Source of the DNA: UBA5859 sp041940025
Lineage (GTDB): Bacteria; Pseudomonadota; Gammaproteobacteria; UBA5859
Assembly: GCA_041940025.1 (NCBI GenBank)
Contig: JBGTSY010000004.1
Coordinates: forward strand, 163,731-227,730
Direction of reading: 5' to 3'
DNA length: 64,000 bases
The position numbers were made by a program, and so were the translations under genes. A model generated the notes under the pieces. It saw nothing but the letters and a program-made list of their open reading frames with translations, was not told the origin of the DNA and ran no database searches. Positions 36,016 to 45,300 of the stretch are shown here, piece by piece (the first letter of the stretch is position 1; every line of letters starts with the position of its first letter).

Positions 36016-36029
36016 CTTTAAGGATGACG

Positions 36030-36035
36030 ATTATA
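36030..36035 (-). promoter_or_regulatory. possible -10 element for tRNA-Leu
   Basis: A perfect TATAAT on the minus strand lies 15 bases before the mature tRNA 5' end. The -35 position is not well matched, so confidence is low. Confidence 0.35.
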
Positions 36036-36124
36036 TCTGGCGATGCTGTTACGGGCCACCCAGAAATCTTCGAATTCTTTCCTATCCAAACAGTTAGCGA
36101 GCAAAAAATGAGCTAATTTGGCCA

Positions 36125-36574
36125 TCACATGCGATCATGGGTGACAGTTTTAGCCTTTGGACGCGACTCAGCTTGATTTTCACTGGGCGCCTCTGAATAA
36201 TTTTCACCCACCTCCTCCGCCTTCAGGAGGAAGGCCCGTGCAGCAGATAGGTCACCCAATGCTTCCGTCACCTGGGCACAAATTACATAGGTATAGGGAA
36301 ATGAGGGATTTAACTTGATTGCGGTGTGACAGTCATCGAGAGCTAATTTGGGATTTTGAGATTCGAGATACATCATTGAGCGAAAAGCGTATCCTCTGTA
36401 AGACTGTGGGAAATCCGCAATCAGCTTATCCAGTTTCGCAATCATCTCCTCCACGGTGTGAGAGTCATAAACAGCCAGCAGTCTATCATCCTCTGTTGGC
36501 GCGGCTGTTAGTATTGGCGAAAGGAAAAAAATCAGACTTAAAAACAAGTATCTTGCACGGGGGGGACGTAACAT
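36125..36574 (-). CDS. secreted TPR-repeat protein
   Basis: A 149-residue protein with a signal-like N-terminus (YLFLSLIFFLSPILTAA) and two tetratricopeptide-like units around SYRGYAFRSMMYLESQNPKLALDDCHTAIKLNP and the following helix pair. TPR units mediate protein contacts; partner unknown. AAAGGA lies before the ATG at 36574. The C-terminal 30 residues are charged and disordered. It sits alone, upstream of the tRNA-Leu gene in the same direction and divergent from the next gene. Confidence 0.68.
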   Translation of the reverse strand: MLRPPRARYLFLSLIFFLSPILTAAPTEDDRLLAVYDSHTVEEMIAKLDKLIADFPQSYRGYAFRSMMYLESQNPKLALDDCHTAIKLNPSFPYTYVICAQVTEALGDLSAARAFLLKAEEVGENYSEAPSENQAESRPKAKTVTHDRM

Positions 36575-36762
36575 TTTGTGATTCCTTTACATTGATACAA
36601 TCAGTCGATTGTTTCAATAGTCATCGGAATATCATTAAAGATACTTAGGCGCATTTACCCAATAAACCAACTGTCCCCGTTGTTCAATCCCCCCCAATAT
36701 AAGCATTTCGTTATTTACTAAAGATACGCCCAAACCGGTCGTCTAATAGGGAAGGACACAGG

Positions 36763-38001
36763 ATGGTGTCATTTCAAAAATCTCGGAGGCCCCCAGTGCT
36801 TAATTTCCACGGATTCCAAGCTCACGCAAATTTATCTGCCGATGTCTCATTGCAAAGTCCACTGAAACGCAGTGACGGTCTGCATCAACAGGCACATCAA
36901 CCGCGCTTTAACATTGGTCGCATGTTGGCAAATGCTATCTTGAATCGCGTGAATGCAGCATTGGATGCCAGAGGCATTGACTTTAATATCAAAGCGAATG
37001 CGCAGCCCAATCAAAGCGACAAACCTGAAGATACGCTGATGCAGCAGGTACAAGCACCAATTCAACAAGCGGAGACACCAGAAGCAGTCGACACAAGTGT
37101 GGCAGCCGTGAAAGAGGGCATTGAAACTGGAATACAAGAGACCAAGACCCAACTGGCGCAACAAAATGCACTCGGTGACAATCAAGTACAACAACTGGAA
37201 CAGACTCAAGATACGCTTCTTCAAGGCGTAGATGCGTTACAAACGAAGATGAAACAAGAGCAGGTGAACCACGTCAGCGGTAATTTGACGAAAACCGTTG
37301 AACAGTCACACACTCTTTCTTTAGAGCTGGAAACTGCCGAAGGGGACAATGTCAAAATTGAAATTGATATTGACCACTTTGCACAGCGTACCACTCAATT
37401 GGCGGCGAACGACGGCTCATTCACCTATAGCAAGCAAAGCGATCGATCTGTCAACGCCGCAGTGAGTTTCTCCATTGAGGGTGAATTGAATGCGCAGGAA
37501 TACGAAGCCTTGGATAAATTTCTCGGTAAAGTCCAGCATTTCAGCGAACAATTCTTTGCGGATCAATTCGGTCGCTCTATGCAACAGGGTGTCGATACGC
37601 TCGTTATCGCTGGCGGTGACTTTGCGTCATTTTCTTTAGATTTGAGTCAGACCATTAGCCGCCAAACGGAATTTAATTACGCCGCCACGCCAGAGGGTTC
37701 TCTCCCCCCAGTCGCATCACCTGGGCTTGTGGCAAATGACGGCACTGGCGCGCCACCCACTATTGAATCTCAACCTGCCGCCCAAGCATTGATGGCAGAA
37801 GCCGAGGCCCCATCTGAGAATTTGCAGCGTTTCACCAATCTACCGCAAGTCCTCTCCAGTACATTTACTGAATTGAGTGTTGAAATCGAACGCTCGGTGA
37901 CAACACCCACCTTGGAGCCGGGGATGCCGATTGCAGATCCGGTGCCGGTGAGCGAGGATGCGGCACTCAGTTCAACAGATACAAAAGAAGTGGCGGCCTA
38001 G
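36763..38001 (+). CDS. DUF5610-like protein of unknown function
   Basis: A 412-residue cytoplasmic-looking protein. The N-terminal 130 residues contain NIGRMLANAILNRVNAALDARGIDF, which resembles the start of the DUF5610 domain; then comes a Gln-rich coiled-coil-prone region (about 80-165). The C-terminal half (170-300) is a mixed alpha/beta segment with LSLELETAEGDNVKIEIDID and FSIEGELNAQEYEALDKFL. The end is Pro/Ala/Glu-rich. GGGAAGGA precedes the ATG. I do not know its role; the overall plan of a long helical linker plus a beta module suggests a surface- or cytoskeleton-associated protein, but that is a guess. Confidence 0.6.
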   Translation: MVSFQKSRRPPVLNFHGFQAHANLSADVSLQSPLKRSDGLHQQAHQPRFNIGRMLANAILNRVNAALDARGIDFNIKANAQPNQSDKPEDTLMQQVQAPIQQAETPEAVDTSVAAVKEGIETGIQETKTQLAQQNALGDNQVQQLEQTQDTLLQGVDALQTKMKQEQVNHVSGNLTKTVEQSHTLSLELETAEGDNVKIEIDIDHFAQRTTQLAANDGSFTYSKQSDRSVNAAVSFSIEGELNAQEYEALDKFLGKVQHFSEQFFADQFGRSMQQGVDTLVIAGGDFASFSLDLSQTISRQTEFNYAATPEGSLPPVASPGLVANDGTGAPPTIESQPAAQALMAEAEAPSENLQRFTNLPQVLSSTFTELSVEIERSVTTPTLEPGMPIADPVPVSEDAALSSTDTKEVAA

Positions 38002-38013
38002 TCTAATTTATAT

Positions 38014-38481
38014 TCAACCAGGACTCTTCTGTTCGTGCGAGTTTAATAAGGCATGACGCAGCCTATGCGCCAAGGTGCGACGTTCCTGAAGCGTTAAGAA
38101 AGAGCCAATTTCCACCTGCCGACCTTGCTGACATAGATACAGTCGAGGCTGCTTGCTCGAACCGCAGGGTCGCCACTGCACCTGTACCCAAGGGCGATCA
38201 AACTGATGTCGAGTACGAGCATGAAACAAGCCCTCTTCTACCTCAACGCACTTACCCTGCAGGCTGATGACCTGACGCCGATCTCCTTGTCGCTGCACCC
38301 AGAACAAAACAACACACACCATCAACACTTCCAAACCGCAAAAGGGCGCCACTAGCCACAATCCCAACGTATAAAAAAATGCAGCTATGGCCCCAGACAA
38401 CAGCGCCAACAAACCTGCTAATATAAGATTAAGACGCCAGTCAGCAGACTGATTGGGACGTAGTACGAATCGCTGTGCCAT
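38014..38481 (-). CDS. DUF2244 membrane protein
   Basis: A 155-residue integral membrane protein with two adjacent helices (residues about 17-37 and 43-61, the GLWLVAPFCGLEVLMVCVVLFWV stretch), then a soluble cytoplasmic region with QVISLQGKCVEVEEG and WVQVQWRP, matching the DUF2244 pattern. Its function is unknown in the family. The gene ends 12 bases from the convergent 36763 gene and follows the dienelactone hydrolase gene by 24 bases, in the same direction. Confidence 0.78.
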   Translation of the reverse strand: MAQRFVLRPNQSADWRLNLILAGLLALLSGAIAAFFYTLGLWLVAPFCGLEVLMVCVVLFWVQRQGDRRQVISLQGKCVEVEEGLFHARTRHQFDRPWVQVQWRPCGSSKQPRLYLCQQGRQVEIGSFLTLQERRTLAHRLRHALLNSHEQKSPG

Positions 38482-38505
38482 GAGGATACACGAGCAATTA
38501 TTGCA

Positions 38506-39180
38506 TCATGCTGTCAGGTGCTGACGACAAAACTCAATACACCTCTGCCAAGCTTGCTCCGCAGCCGCTGCATCATAAACGTCTTGACGCTGTTCGTTCA
38601 TAAACGCATGCTGAGCTGAATAACTATAGAATTGATAATTGACTTGACCCTGTTTTAATTTTTGTTCACAAGCCGCCACCACTGGAGGCGTACACCAAAA
38701 ATCTTCGGTGGCAAAATGACCTTGCAGGGGCACCTTAATTTGGCTGACATCCCCAGCCTCTTCAGCTGGCAATCCATAAAAACAAATTGCGGCGTCAATG
38801 TCTGACAGCCGCATCGCCCCCAGTATGGTCAAGGCGCCGCCCATGCAAAATCCTGTTAAACCCACCCGATGTGACGCAGATTTTAAATATGTCACCGCGC
38901 CCGCTATTTTCTCATCGGTCGCTTGTATAAAATCGAGGGAACCCATCAATTTATTTGCTGCAGACATGTCGTGATAGGCAACGACTTTACCAGCAAACAG
39001 GTCTGGTGCTAATGCGGTGACACCTTCCTGGGCAAATCGATCGCAAATCCCCTTAATCTGATCCTGGAGGCCCCACCATTCTGATAGCACTACCAGCGCG
39101 GGGCCAACGTGATCCGCGTTCGCCAGATATCCCTGTACATGTTCTCCATTGGCACAAACGTACTCAATCCTCTCGCCCAT
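38506..39180 (-). CDS. dienelactone hydrolase family protein
   Basis: Alpha/beta hydrolase of 224 residues of the DLH type, with a Cys nucleophile in GFCMGGALT. The Glu of LSEWWGL, the Asp of EDFWCTP and the His of QHAFMNE complete the family pattern. Start at ATG 39180 with GGGAGGT upstream gives MGERIEYVCANGEHVQGYL. Cytoplasmic; substrate unknown. Members of this family cleave a lactone ring in aromatic degradation in some bacteria, but no such pathway genes are present, so a general hydrolase role is more likely. Confidence 0.88.
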   Translation of the reverse strand: MGERIEYVCANGEHVQGYLANADHVGPALVVLSEWWGLQDQIKGICDRFAQEGVTALAPDLFAGKVVAYHDMSAANKLMGSLDFIQATDEKIAGAVTYLKSASHRVGLTGFCMGGALTILGAMRLSDIDAAICFYGLPAEEAGDVSQIKVPLQGHFATEDFWCTPPVVAACEQKLKQGQVNYQFYSYSAQHAFMNEQRQDVYDAAAAEQAWQRCIEFCRQHLTA

Positions 39181-39272
39181 AAACTGACCTCCCTGTAAAA
39201 GTGAAAAATATACCAACGATAGTCGCAGTTTAACACTACAGTGGAATCAGAATGGAGAGAAGGCTCTAAAAT

Positions 39273-39791
39273 TTAAGGACAGGCTACTTTGGTCACTCTC
39301 GGCGATCCGGCAGCGGAAAGAGTTAATGTGCGATTGGCAGAGTTGGTACAGTTATCATGGACTAGAGTGAATGTGGCACCAGTGAAGCCCGTCTCACCGA
39401 AACCAGTACTTAGATAGAGAATATCGCTGTCGATGCTGGTGAAGGTGACACTAGTGACGGCAGCATGCGTACGGGCTATTTCAGTTGCGTCCAAGGCGCT
39501 GTCCCCATCTTCATCTACCCACACTAACCAGCCTTGAGCCCAGCTAGTGCCCGTGCAACTGGTTTGATTGGCGCTCACGCATAGCGTGGCGGTGGCGCCT
39601 TGACTCACTGCCAAGGTGCGGGCTAAATTCACATCCGCCACAAAGTCATTGGCGATAGAGGTGATGCGATTATTCTGTAAAACCCCTCTAATACTCGGTA
39701 TCGCCACCGCAGTAATAATCCCGGCGATAAATATCGTCACCAGCACTTCAATTAACGTGAATCCGAATGACCGATGCTGTAGTGCTTTCAA
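39273..39791 (-). CDS. type IV minor pilin, FimT/FimU (GspH) family
   Basis: Minor pilin that probably helps prime type IV pilus assembly. The 172-residue protein begins with the prepilin signal KALQHRSFG, cleaved before FTLIEVLVTIFIAGIITAVAIP, with Glu at +5. The globular domain has four Cys, two near the C-terminus. It starts at TTG, with GGAG five bases upstream. It is transcribed away from pilV-pilW-pilX-pilY1, rather than at the head of that operon as fimU is in Pseudomonas. Confidence 0.9.
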   Translation of the reverse strand: MKALQHRSFGFTLIEVLVTIFIAGIITAVAIPSIRGVLQNNRITSIANDFVADVNLARTLAVSQGATATLCVSANQTSCTGTSWAQGWLVWVDEDGDSALDATEIARTHAAVTSVTFTSIDSDILYLSTGFGETGFTGATFTLVHDNCTNSANRTLTLSAAGSPRVTKVACP

Positions 39792-40154
39792 CTTAACTCC
39801 AACTCAAATGAACCTGGCTCACTATATTCAATCGGCCTGTGAAGGCAAAATTGCAGCGGTGATTCTGCGTAGCAGGTCACAACCCTGTGACGAGGATGTG
39901 TCTGGCTTTCATTGAAGTTTTTTTGCCGCTATTTGAACAGACTAACCGGCTGGTATGACAGCCCAACCTTTCAATTAATCAACTGAAATAGACCGCTCAT
40001 CCCAACAGCCAATGCGCCCGTCTAATGCCATGTGATTAGGTGCACAAGAGGTGGCAAGCTGGGTTTAGAGACCCTTTTTTGTAGCCGTAACATAAATGCC
40101 GGGAAAATAATTTAAACGAGAAAAAGGCACCCATAATTTACCCTGGCCACTAGC
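39792..40154. other. divergent intergenic region of the minor pilin genes
   Basis: About 360 bases between two divergent pilin genes, no gene seen. It holds a 6-bp inverted repeat, GTCACA (39876-39881) with TGTGAC (39886-39891), loop of 4. I found no recognisable sigma-54 or sigma-70 promoter with good spacing, though promoters for both directions must be here. Confidence 0.4.
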
Positions 40155-40736
40155 ATGAATACTGTAGCTATGAAACGAATCAATCGACGCCACACTAAAC
40201 AAGCCAATGCGAATAAGCGCATTTATGGTTTTACATTAGTAGAAACCTTGATCACTGTTTTAGTGGGTTCGATTGGACTTCTGGGTTTAGCCAAACTCAA
40301 TGCGCTAGGCATGCAAAATAACCAATCCGCGTACTGGCGTACTCAGGCCACCTATCTGGCCTATGACATGAGCGACCGTATGCGAGCCAACAATCCTGCA
40401 GTGAATGATGGTGACTATGACAATCCCACCGGCAGCTACACTGCGGCTTGCTACACCACCACCGGTTGCACTGACGAACAATTGGCCAAGACCGATTTTT
40501 ATGAATGGAATAATACGATCAACTCCTTACTGCCTAATGGCGTCGGTGAAGTATGTATCGATTCCACTCCCAATGACGGTACCTCTAGTGCGCCCGCCTG
40601 CGACGGAAATGGTAATGTTTATGCCATTAAACTTTGGTGGACCGATGAGCTGGGTAGCGGTGTTACCGGTGTGCCCTCGGGACCTTCCGGCTCACCTCAA
40701 GATGAATACTATTTTTATCTAAACTTTCAGCCATAA
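40155..40736 (+). CDS. pilV: type IV pilus modification protein PilV
   Basis: Minor pilin of 193 residues, part of the priming complex with PilW and PilX. The prepilin cleavage site is RIYGFTLVETLITVLVGSIG, with Glu at +5. Then MSDRMRANNPAV, typical of PilV, and a Cys-rich globular part. The start at 40155 or an ATG at 40170 cannot be separated, since neither has a clear ribosome site. First gene of the pilV-pilW-pilX-pilY1 run; pilW starts four bases after its stop. Confidence 0.9.
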   Translation: MNTVAMKRINRRHTKQANANKRIYGFTLVETLITVLVGSIGLLGLAKLNALGMQNNQSAYWRTQATYLAYDMSDRMRANNPAVNDGDYDNPTGSYTAACYTTTGCTDEQLAKTDFYEWNNTINSLLPNGVGEVCIDSTPNDGTSSAPACDGNGNVYAIKLWWTDELGSGVTGVPSGPSGSPQDEYYFYLNFQP

Positions 40737-40740
40737 CCTC

Positions 40741-41760
40741 ATGATAAATTCAATATCAATAAGAAAAACATCCGGTTTCACTCTAGTAGAGTTATTGATT
40801 GCGCTCACCCTCGGATTGCTGTTAACCGCCTCTTTTGGATCCGTTTTAATCAGTAACAAACAAACCTTTCGCGCGATTGATGCCGCCTCTCGGGTACAGG
40901 AAACCGGTCGTTATGCCATGCACCTGTTAACCCGTGATTTACGTAGTGCTGGTTATCAGGGTTGTGCCGGTCTATCAGCAACCATTACCAACACACTGAA
41001 TGCCGGCACGCTATCGAGTTTAATTGACAACACGCCATTAGAAGGCTTCGACCACAAAACAGCCGGAAGCAGTGCCGCCTCTGCATGGACACCGAATCTA
41101 GATGCGTCAATTACAGGGGCCGTGGCCGATAGTGATGTGATCATGATTCGCAGCTCAGTTTCCAGCGGTATCTATTTGACCGCCACTATGCCCAATACTG
41201 CGGCGGCGCTACAAATCTCTGCGGCCTCGGGTATCGATCAAGGCGACATCTTTATGGTGTGCGATTGTCGTTCGAGTTGTTCCATTGCTCAACGTACCAA
41301 CATCAACAACGGTACCAATGCACTAGTCCACAACATAGGTGGCACGGTGACTCCAGGAAATGCCGCTGTCAACCTGGGGCGTGCTTATGGCCCGGAATCA
41401 GAAATTATGGAAGTTGAAAATCGATCCTGGTATGTGGGGACTGGTGCCAGTGGAGAGCCCGCTCTATTCCTTGAATCCAATGATGCCGGGGGCGTGGAAA
41501 TGGTAGAGGGCGTGGAGTCGCTGCAACTGTTATTCGGTGAAGATACCAATAACGATAATGCGGCAAATCGCTATCTCACCGCTGATTTAGTGGGTGATTG
41601 GAACAACGTAGTGAGCACACGAATTTTTGTAGTCGCGCGCACAGCGGAAAACAATGTGACTTCGGACTACCAAACCTATTCTGTTAACGGCACCAATATT
41701 ACGGCTACAGATAAAAGACTACGCCGAGTATTTTCGGCCACTGTCAATCTACGCAATTAG
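40741..41760 (+). CDS. pilW: minor pilin PilW
   Basis: Minor pilin of 339 residues, the largest of the three in this run. Cleavage is expected before the Phe of SGFTLVELLIALTLGLLL, with Glu at +5. RVQETGRYAMHLLTRDLRSAGYQGC is the standard PilW core after the helix. The C-terminal domain has SRIFVVART near the end. It lies between pilV and pilX with very short gaps, so the three are one transcript. Confidence 0.92.
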   Translation: MINSISIRKTSGFTLVELLIALTLGLLLTASFGSVLISNKQTFRAIDAASRVQETGRYAMHLLTRDLRSAGYQGCAGLSATITNTLNAGTLSSLIDNTPLEGFDHKTAGSSAASAWTPNLDASITGAVADSDVIMIRSSVSSGIYLTATMPNTAAALQISAASGIDQGDIFMVCDCRSSCSIAQRTNINNGTNALVHNIGGTVTPGNAAVNLGRAYGPESEIMEVENRSWYVGTGASGEPALFLESNDAGGVEMVEGVESLQLLFGEDTNNDNAANRYLTADLVGDWNNVVSTRIFVVARTAENNVTSDYQTYSVNGTNITATDKRLRRVFSATVNLRN

Positions 41761-41768
41761 GCTGAATC

Positions 41769-42329
41769 ATGACACATTTAACCACACACCTGAACAAATC
41801 TGTATCTAATGCGCAACGAGGCGCCGCACTAATCATGACATTGCTATTTCTAATGGTGCTGACCGTGCTCGCCGTCAGTGGGGCTAAGAATACAACCATA
41901 CAAGAAAAGATGTCTGGAAGCGTACGTGATCTGAATGTGGCTTTTAATGCGGCTGAATCTGGATTGATTGCTGGCGAAAACTGGGTCGCTACGCAAACCA
42001 TATTTCCCGTGCCGACGACTGATGGATCGTCAGGTGTCTGGGACTATAACAGTGTGGATCCCGACACTGGCAATAGCATCGGGTGGTGGAATGAATCCGC
42101 TCGTCATGCCAGTTGGTGGCAGAACAACAGTACGGAACTCACCACTTTAGTAGGTGTGGCAGAAGGCCCTCGCTATGTGGTGGAAGAAATTGATTTTGTA
42201 CCCGACAGTTTGGTGCAAGGTGTTAACAACCCTCCCGGCAGATATTTTCACCGCGTCACCGCAAGAGGATGGGGTGGAAGTGATAAAACTAAAGCGATGG
42301 TGCAATCCCACTATGTGAGCAGACGCTAA
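41769..42329 (+). CDS. pilX: minor pilin PilX
   Basis: Minor pilin of 186 residues. The N-terminus RGAALIMTLLFLMVLTVLAVSG is the PilX helix. The Glu at +5 is replaced by Met, as is common in PilX, whose tip position does not need it. AFNAAESGLIAGENWV follows, as in PilX homologues. It begins eight bases after pilW and is followed by pilY1. Works with PilV, PilW and PilY1 at the pilus tip. Confidence 0.9.
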   Translation: MTHLTTHLNKSVSNAQRGAALIMTLLFLMVLTVLAVSGAKNTTIQEKMSGSVRDLNVAFNAAESGLIAGENWVATQTIFPVPTTDGSSGVWDYNSVDPDTGNSIGWWNESARHASWWQNNSTELTTLVGVAEGPRYVVEEIDFVPDSLVQGVNNPPGRYFHRVTARGWGGSDKTKAMVQSHYVSRR

Positions 42330-42359
42330 CGCTCAGCGAACTGATCGCGAGGTATAGTT

Positions 42360-45300
42360 ATGAGACAAATAACACAACGACTAGGAATTTCATATGGCAC
42401 CGCTGTGGGCCTGTTCTTTTGTGTGCATGTACACGCAGCCACCTTAAACATGGCCGATTCACCCTTGTACTTGGCCACTGACACACCCGCCAACGTGTTT
42501 TTTCAAATTGATGACTCAGGTTCCATGGATTGGGATATCCTCACGGTGCAATACCATTACTATACAAGTTATTGGCATAGTGGGAATCATGAACTGGTCA
42601 CCCATGGACGATGGCGTGCCTACTCTAGTAGCGGTTCCTGTAGTGGTCGGATAAATTATGTTTATTTCTTTGATAACTCTGATGATGCCTACAATAGCTG
42701 TAGTTACCCCACTGCGGAACAAAATACTGAAACCTTCGTTCGGGATTGGCGAGTGCGATCCTCAGATTTTAATGTCATGTATTATGATCCTTCAAAAACT
42801 TATAGTCCGTGGCCTGGATACCCAAATGCCACGTTCACAGCGGTACGCAGTGATCCGCAATTAGGTACCTCTGGTTACACTGTGACACGTAATCTCACAG
42901 GATTTATCTACGAACAATGGACTGATACTCGAGGCTATTCTGGAAGCAATCCAAACGGTCCGGCAACTGCAACTAGTGGCGCTAATGGATGGGTGGATCT
43001 ATGGGATGATCATAAAACCACTGTAGTGAATGCAACCACACTTTCCCAGACTAGCTACAGCTTCCCAATTACAAGCACCGCAACGGAATGTGATCTAGCC
43101 GCCGCACAGCAAACACCGCATTATTCTTCCTGTTATCAAACCACCAGTAGTACCACTACCCTCGCAGCAACAGATACAGATGAATATGGACGTACTCCAG
43201 CGGAAATACAACAGAACATTGCCAATTGGTATCAATACTATCGACGCCGCTCATTCGTCGCCAAAGCTGCCGTAGGACAGGTTGTATCGAATAGCCCAAA
43301 TTATCGCTACGGGTTAAGTGTCATCAATGACAACTACAGCAGTTATTCTGGCATATTTGTGGAAGTGCCAACCGGAACAGATTACACCACCCATAATAGT
43401 AATCTATTAGACACTTTTTATTCCTATAATTGGCCGGCAAAAGGTACCCCGTTGCGTCACGGTTTAGAGCGTACTGGCAAATACTTTGACAATACAATAA
43501 GCGGAAAAACAGATCCCATTATCTCTTCCTGTCAACACAATTTTTCTATATTAATGACTGATGGCTATTGGAATGGGAGTGCTCCGGGTACTTCTGGCAT
43601 CGGTGACAATGACGGAGATGGCCACCATGATACTGTTGCAGATGTCGCCAAATATTTTTATGACACTGATTTAAGCACTCTTGCTAATGACGTGCCCACC
43701 AGCACCTTCGATACTCAGGACCAACAGCATATGGTGACATTCACTGTTGCCTTTGGTGTGGAAGGGAATTTGACAGACTCAGACAACGATGGTTGGCCCG
43801 ACAGTGGTGGTACCCCGTTGATAGAAAGCAGCAACTGGGGAGATCCTTTTACTAGTACACCCGCAAAAATCGACGATCTTTGGCATGCCGCTTACAACTC
43901 CCGTGGAGAGTTCATTAGCGCAAAATCACCGTCATTGTTAATCCAGGCATTGCAAAGTGCTATTGCGGCGATTACCAATCGCGTCAGTTCAGCATCCGCC
44001 GTCGCATTGAGCTCAGGTTCCTGGAATACCGATACCCATATTTTTCAAGCCAAATTTGATCCTGGTAATTGGTCTGGACAACTGCTGGCCTATCCAGTAT
44101 CGAGCACAGGTGCGATAGGAAACTCCGTTTGGGAAGCAGGCGCCAAATTAGACAGCCAAAATTACGATACCGGACGAATTATATTGACTTACGATACCGC
44201 TGACGACAAGGGCGTGGCGTTCCGTTTTCCTGCCAATTACAAGGCACCAGGTGTCAACGACATTAGTGCGTCACAAATCGAGTTTTTACTCAGAGATGCG
44301 CCTTATGCCTATAACACGACTGATAGTTCAGAAATAAACGCCAATCAAATTTATGGAGATAAACTACTAGATTACCTTCGCGGGGATGACACCAACGAAG
44401 GCAGCCAATTCCGGGCCCGAGCTGCGACTGGTGGAAAATTAGGCGACATTATTCATAGCGATCCCATCTATGTGGGACCACCCTCTCGCCGATTTACCTT
44501 CACCGGCTATCAAAGCTTTGTCACCAATAATGTTAATCGCAAACCCGTACTCTATGTGGGGGCCAATGACGGCATGATGCACGGTTTTGACGCCGATCCT
44601 GGCTCCAGCACATTCGGGCAAGAGTTGATCGCTTACGTACCCGGTAGTTTATATGAAAAACTACCGGACTTAGCGTCCCTTAACTATTCCCACCAATATT
44701 ATGTGGATGGCACCATTAACTTCAGTGATGCCTGGTTAGACTCAAAAGCCGCTTGGCGAACAGTACTGATTGGCGGGCTACGCGGGGGCGGCCAAGGCAT
44801 TTACGCCCTGGATATAACCGATCCCAGCAGCTTTTCTGAAAGCAGCACCAATGCAGAAGCGATCTCTTTATGGGAGTTTACGGATGCCGATGACAATGAT
44901 CTCGGCAACACATTCGGCATTGCTCCCATCGCCAAATTCAAAGATGGAAACTGGTACGTGGTGCTCGGCAATGGCTACAACAATACGGCATCAGATGGCA
45001 ACGTAGGGGACGGTAAAGCTTATCTTTATCTTCTGGACGTAGATGATGGTACGGTGTTCAAAAAATTTGCCACTGAAGCGGGTAGTACGAGCGATCCCAA
45101 TGGACTCTCCACTCCGGCACCAGTCGACATTGATGGTGACAATATCATAGATTATATCTATGCAGGAGACTTATACGGAAACTTATGGAAGTTCGATGTC
45201 ACTGCTACTAACACCAACCAGTGGGGACCAATCAAGCAAGGCAATTCCCCTGCCCCTCTCTACTCCGATCAGTATGAGGACACCAGTACGAATCCTTCGA

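Noticed and set aside
39876..39891. GTCACA/TGTGAC as a CRP or Vfr site
   Set aside because: The half-sites are in the reverse order of TGTGA-N6-TCACA and the spacer is too short; reported only as an inverted repeat.
40050..40070. TGGCAAGCTGGG as a possible sigma-54 promoter before pilV
   Set aside because: The GG element is present, but the position 12 bases later reads TT where GC is required.
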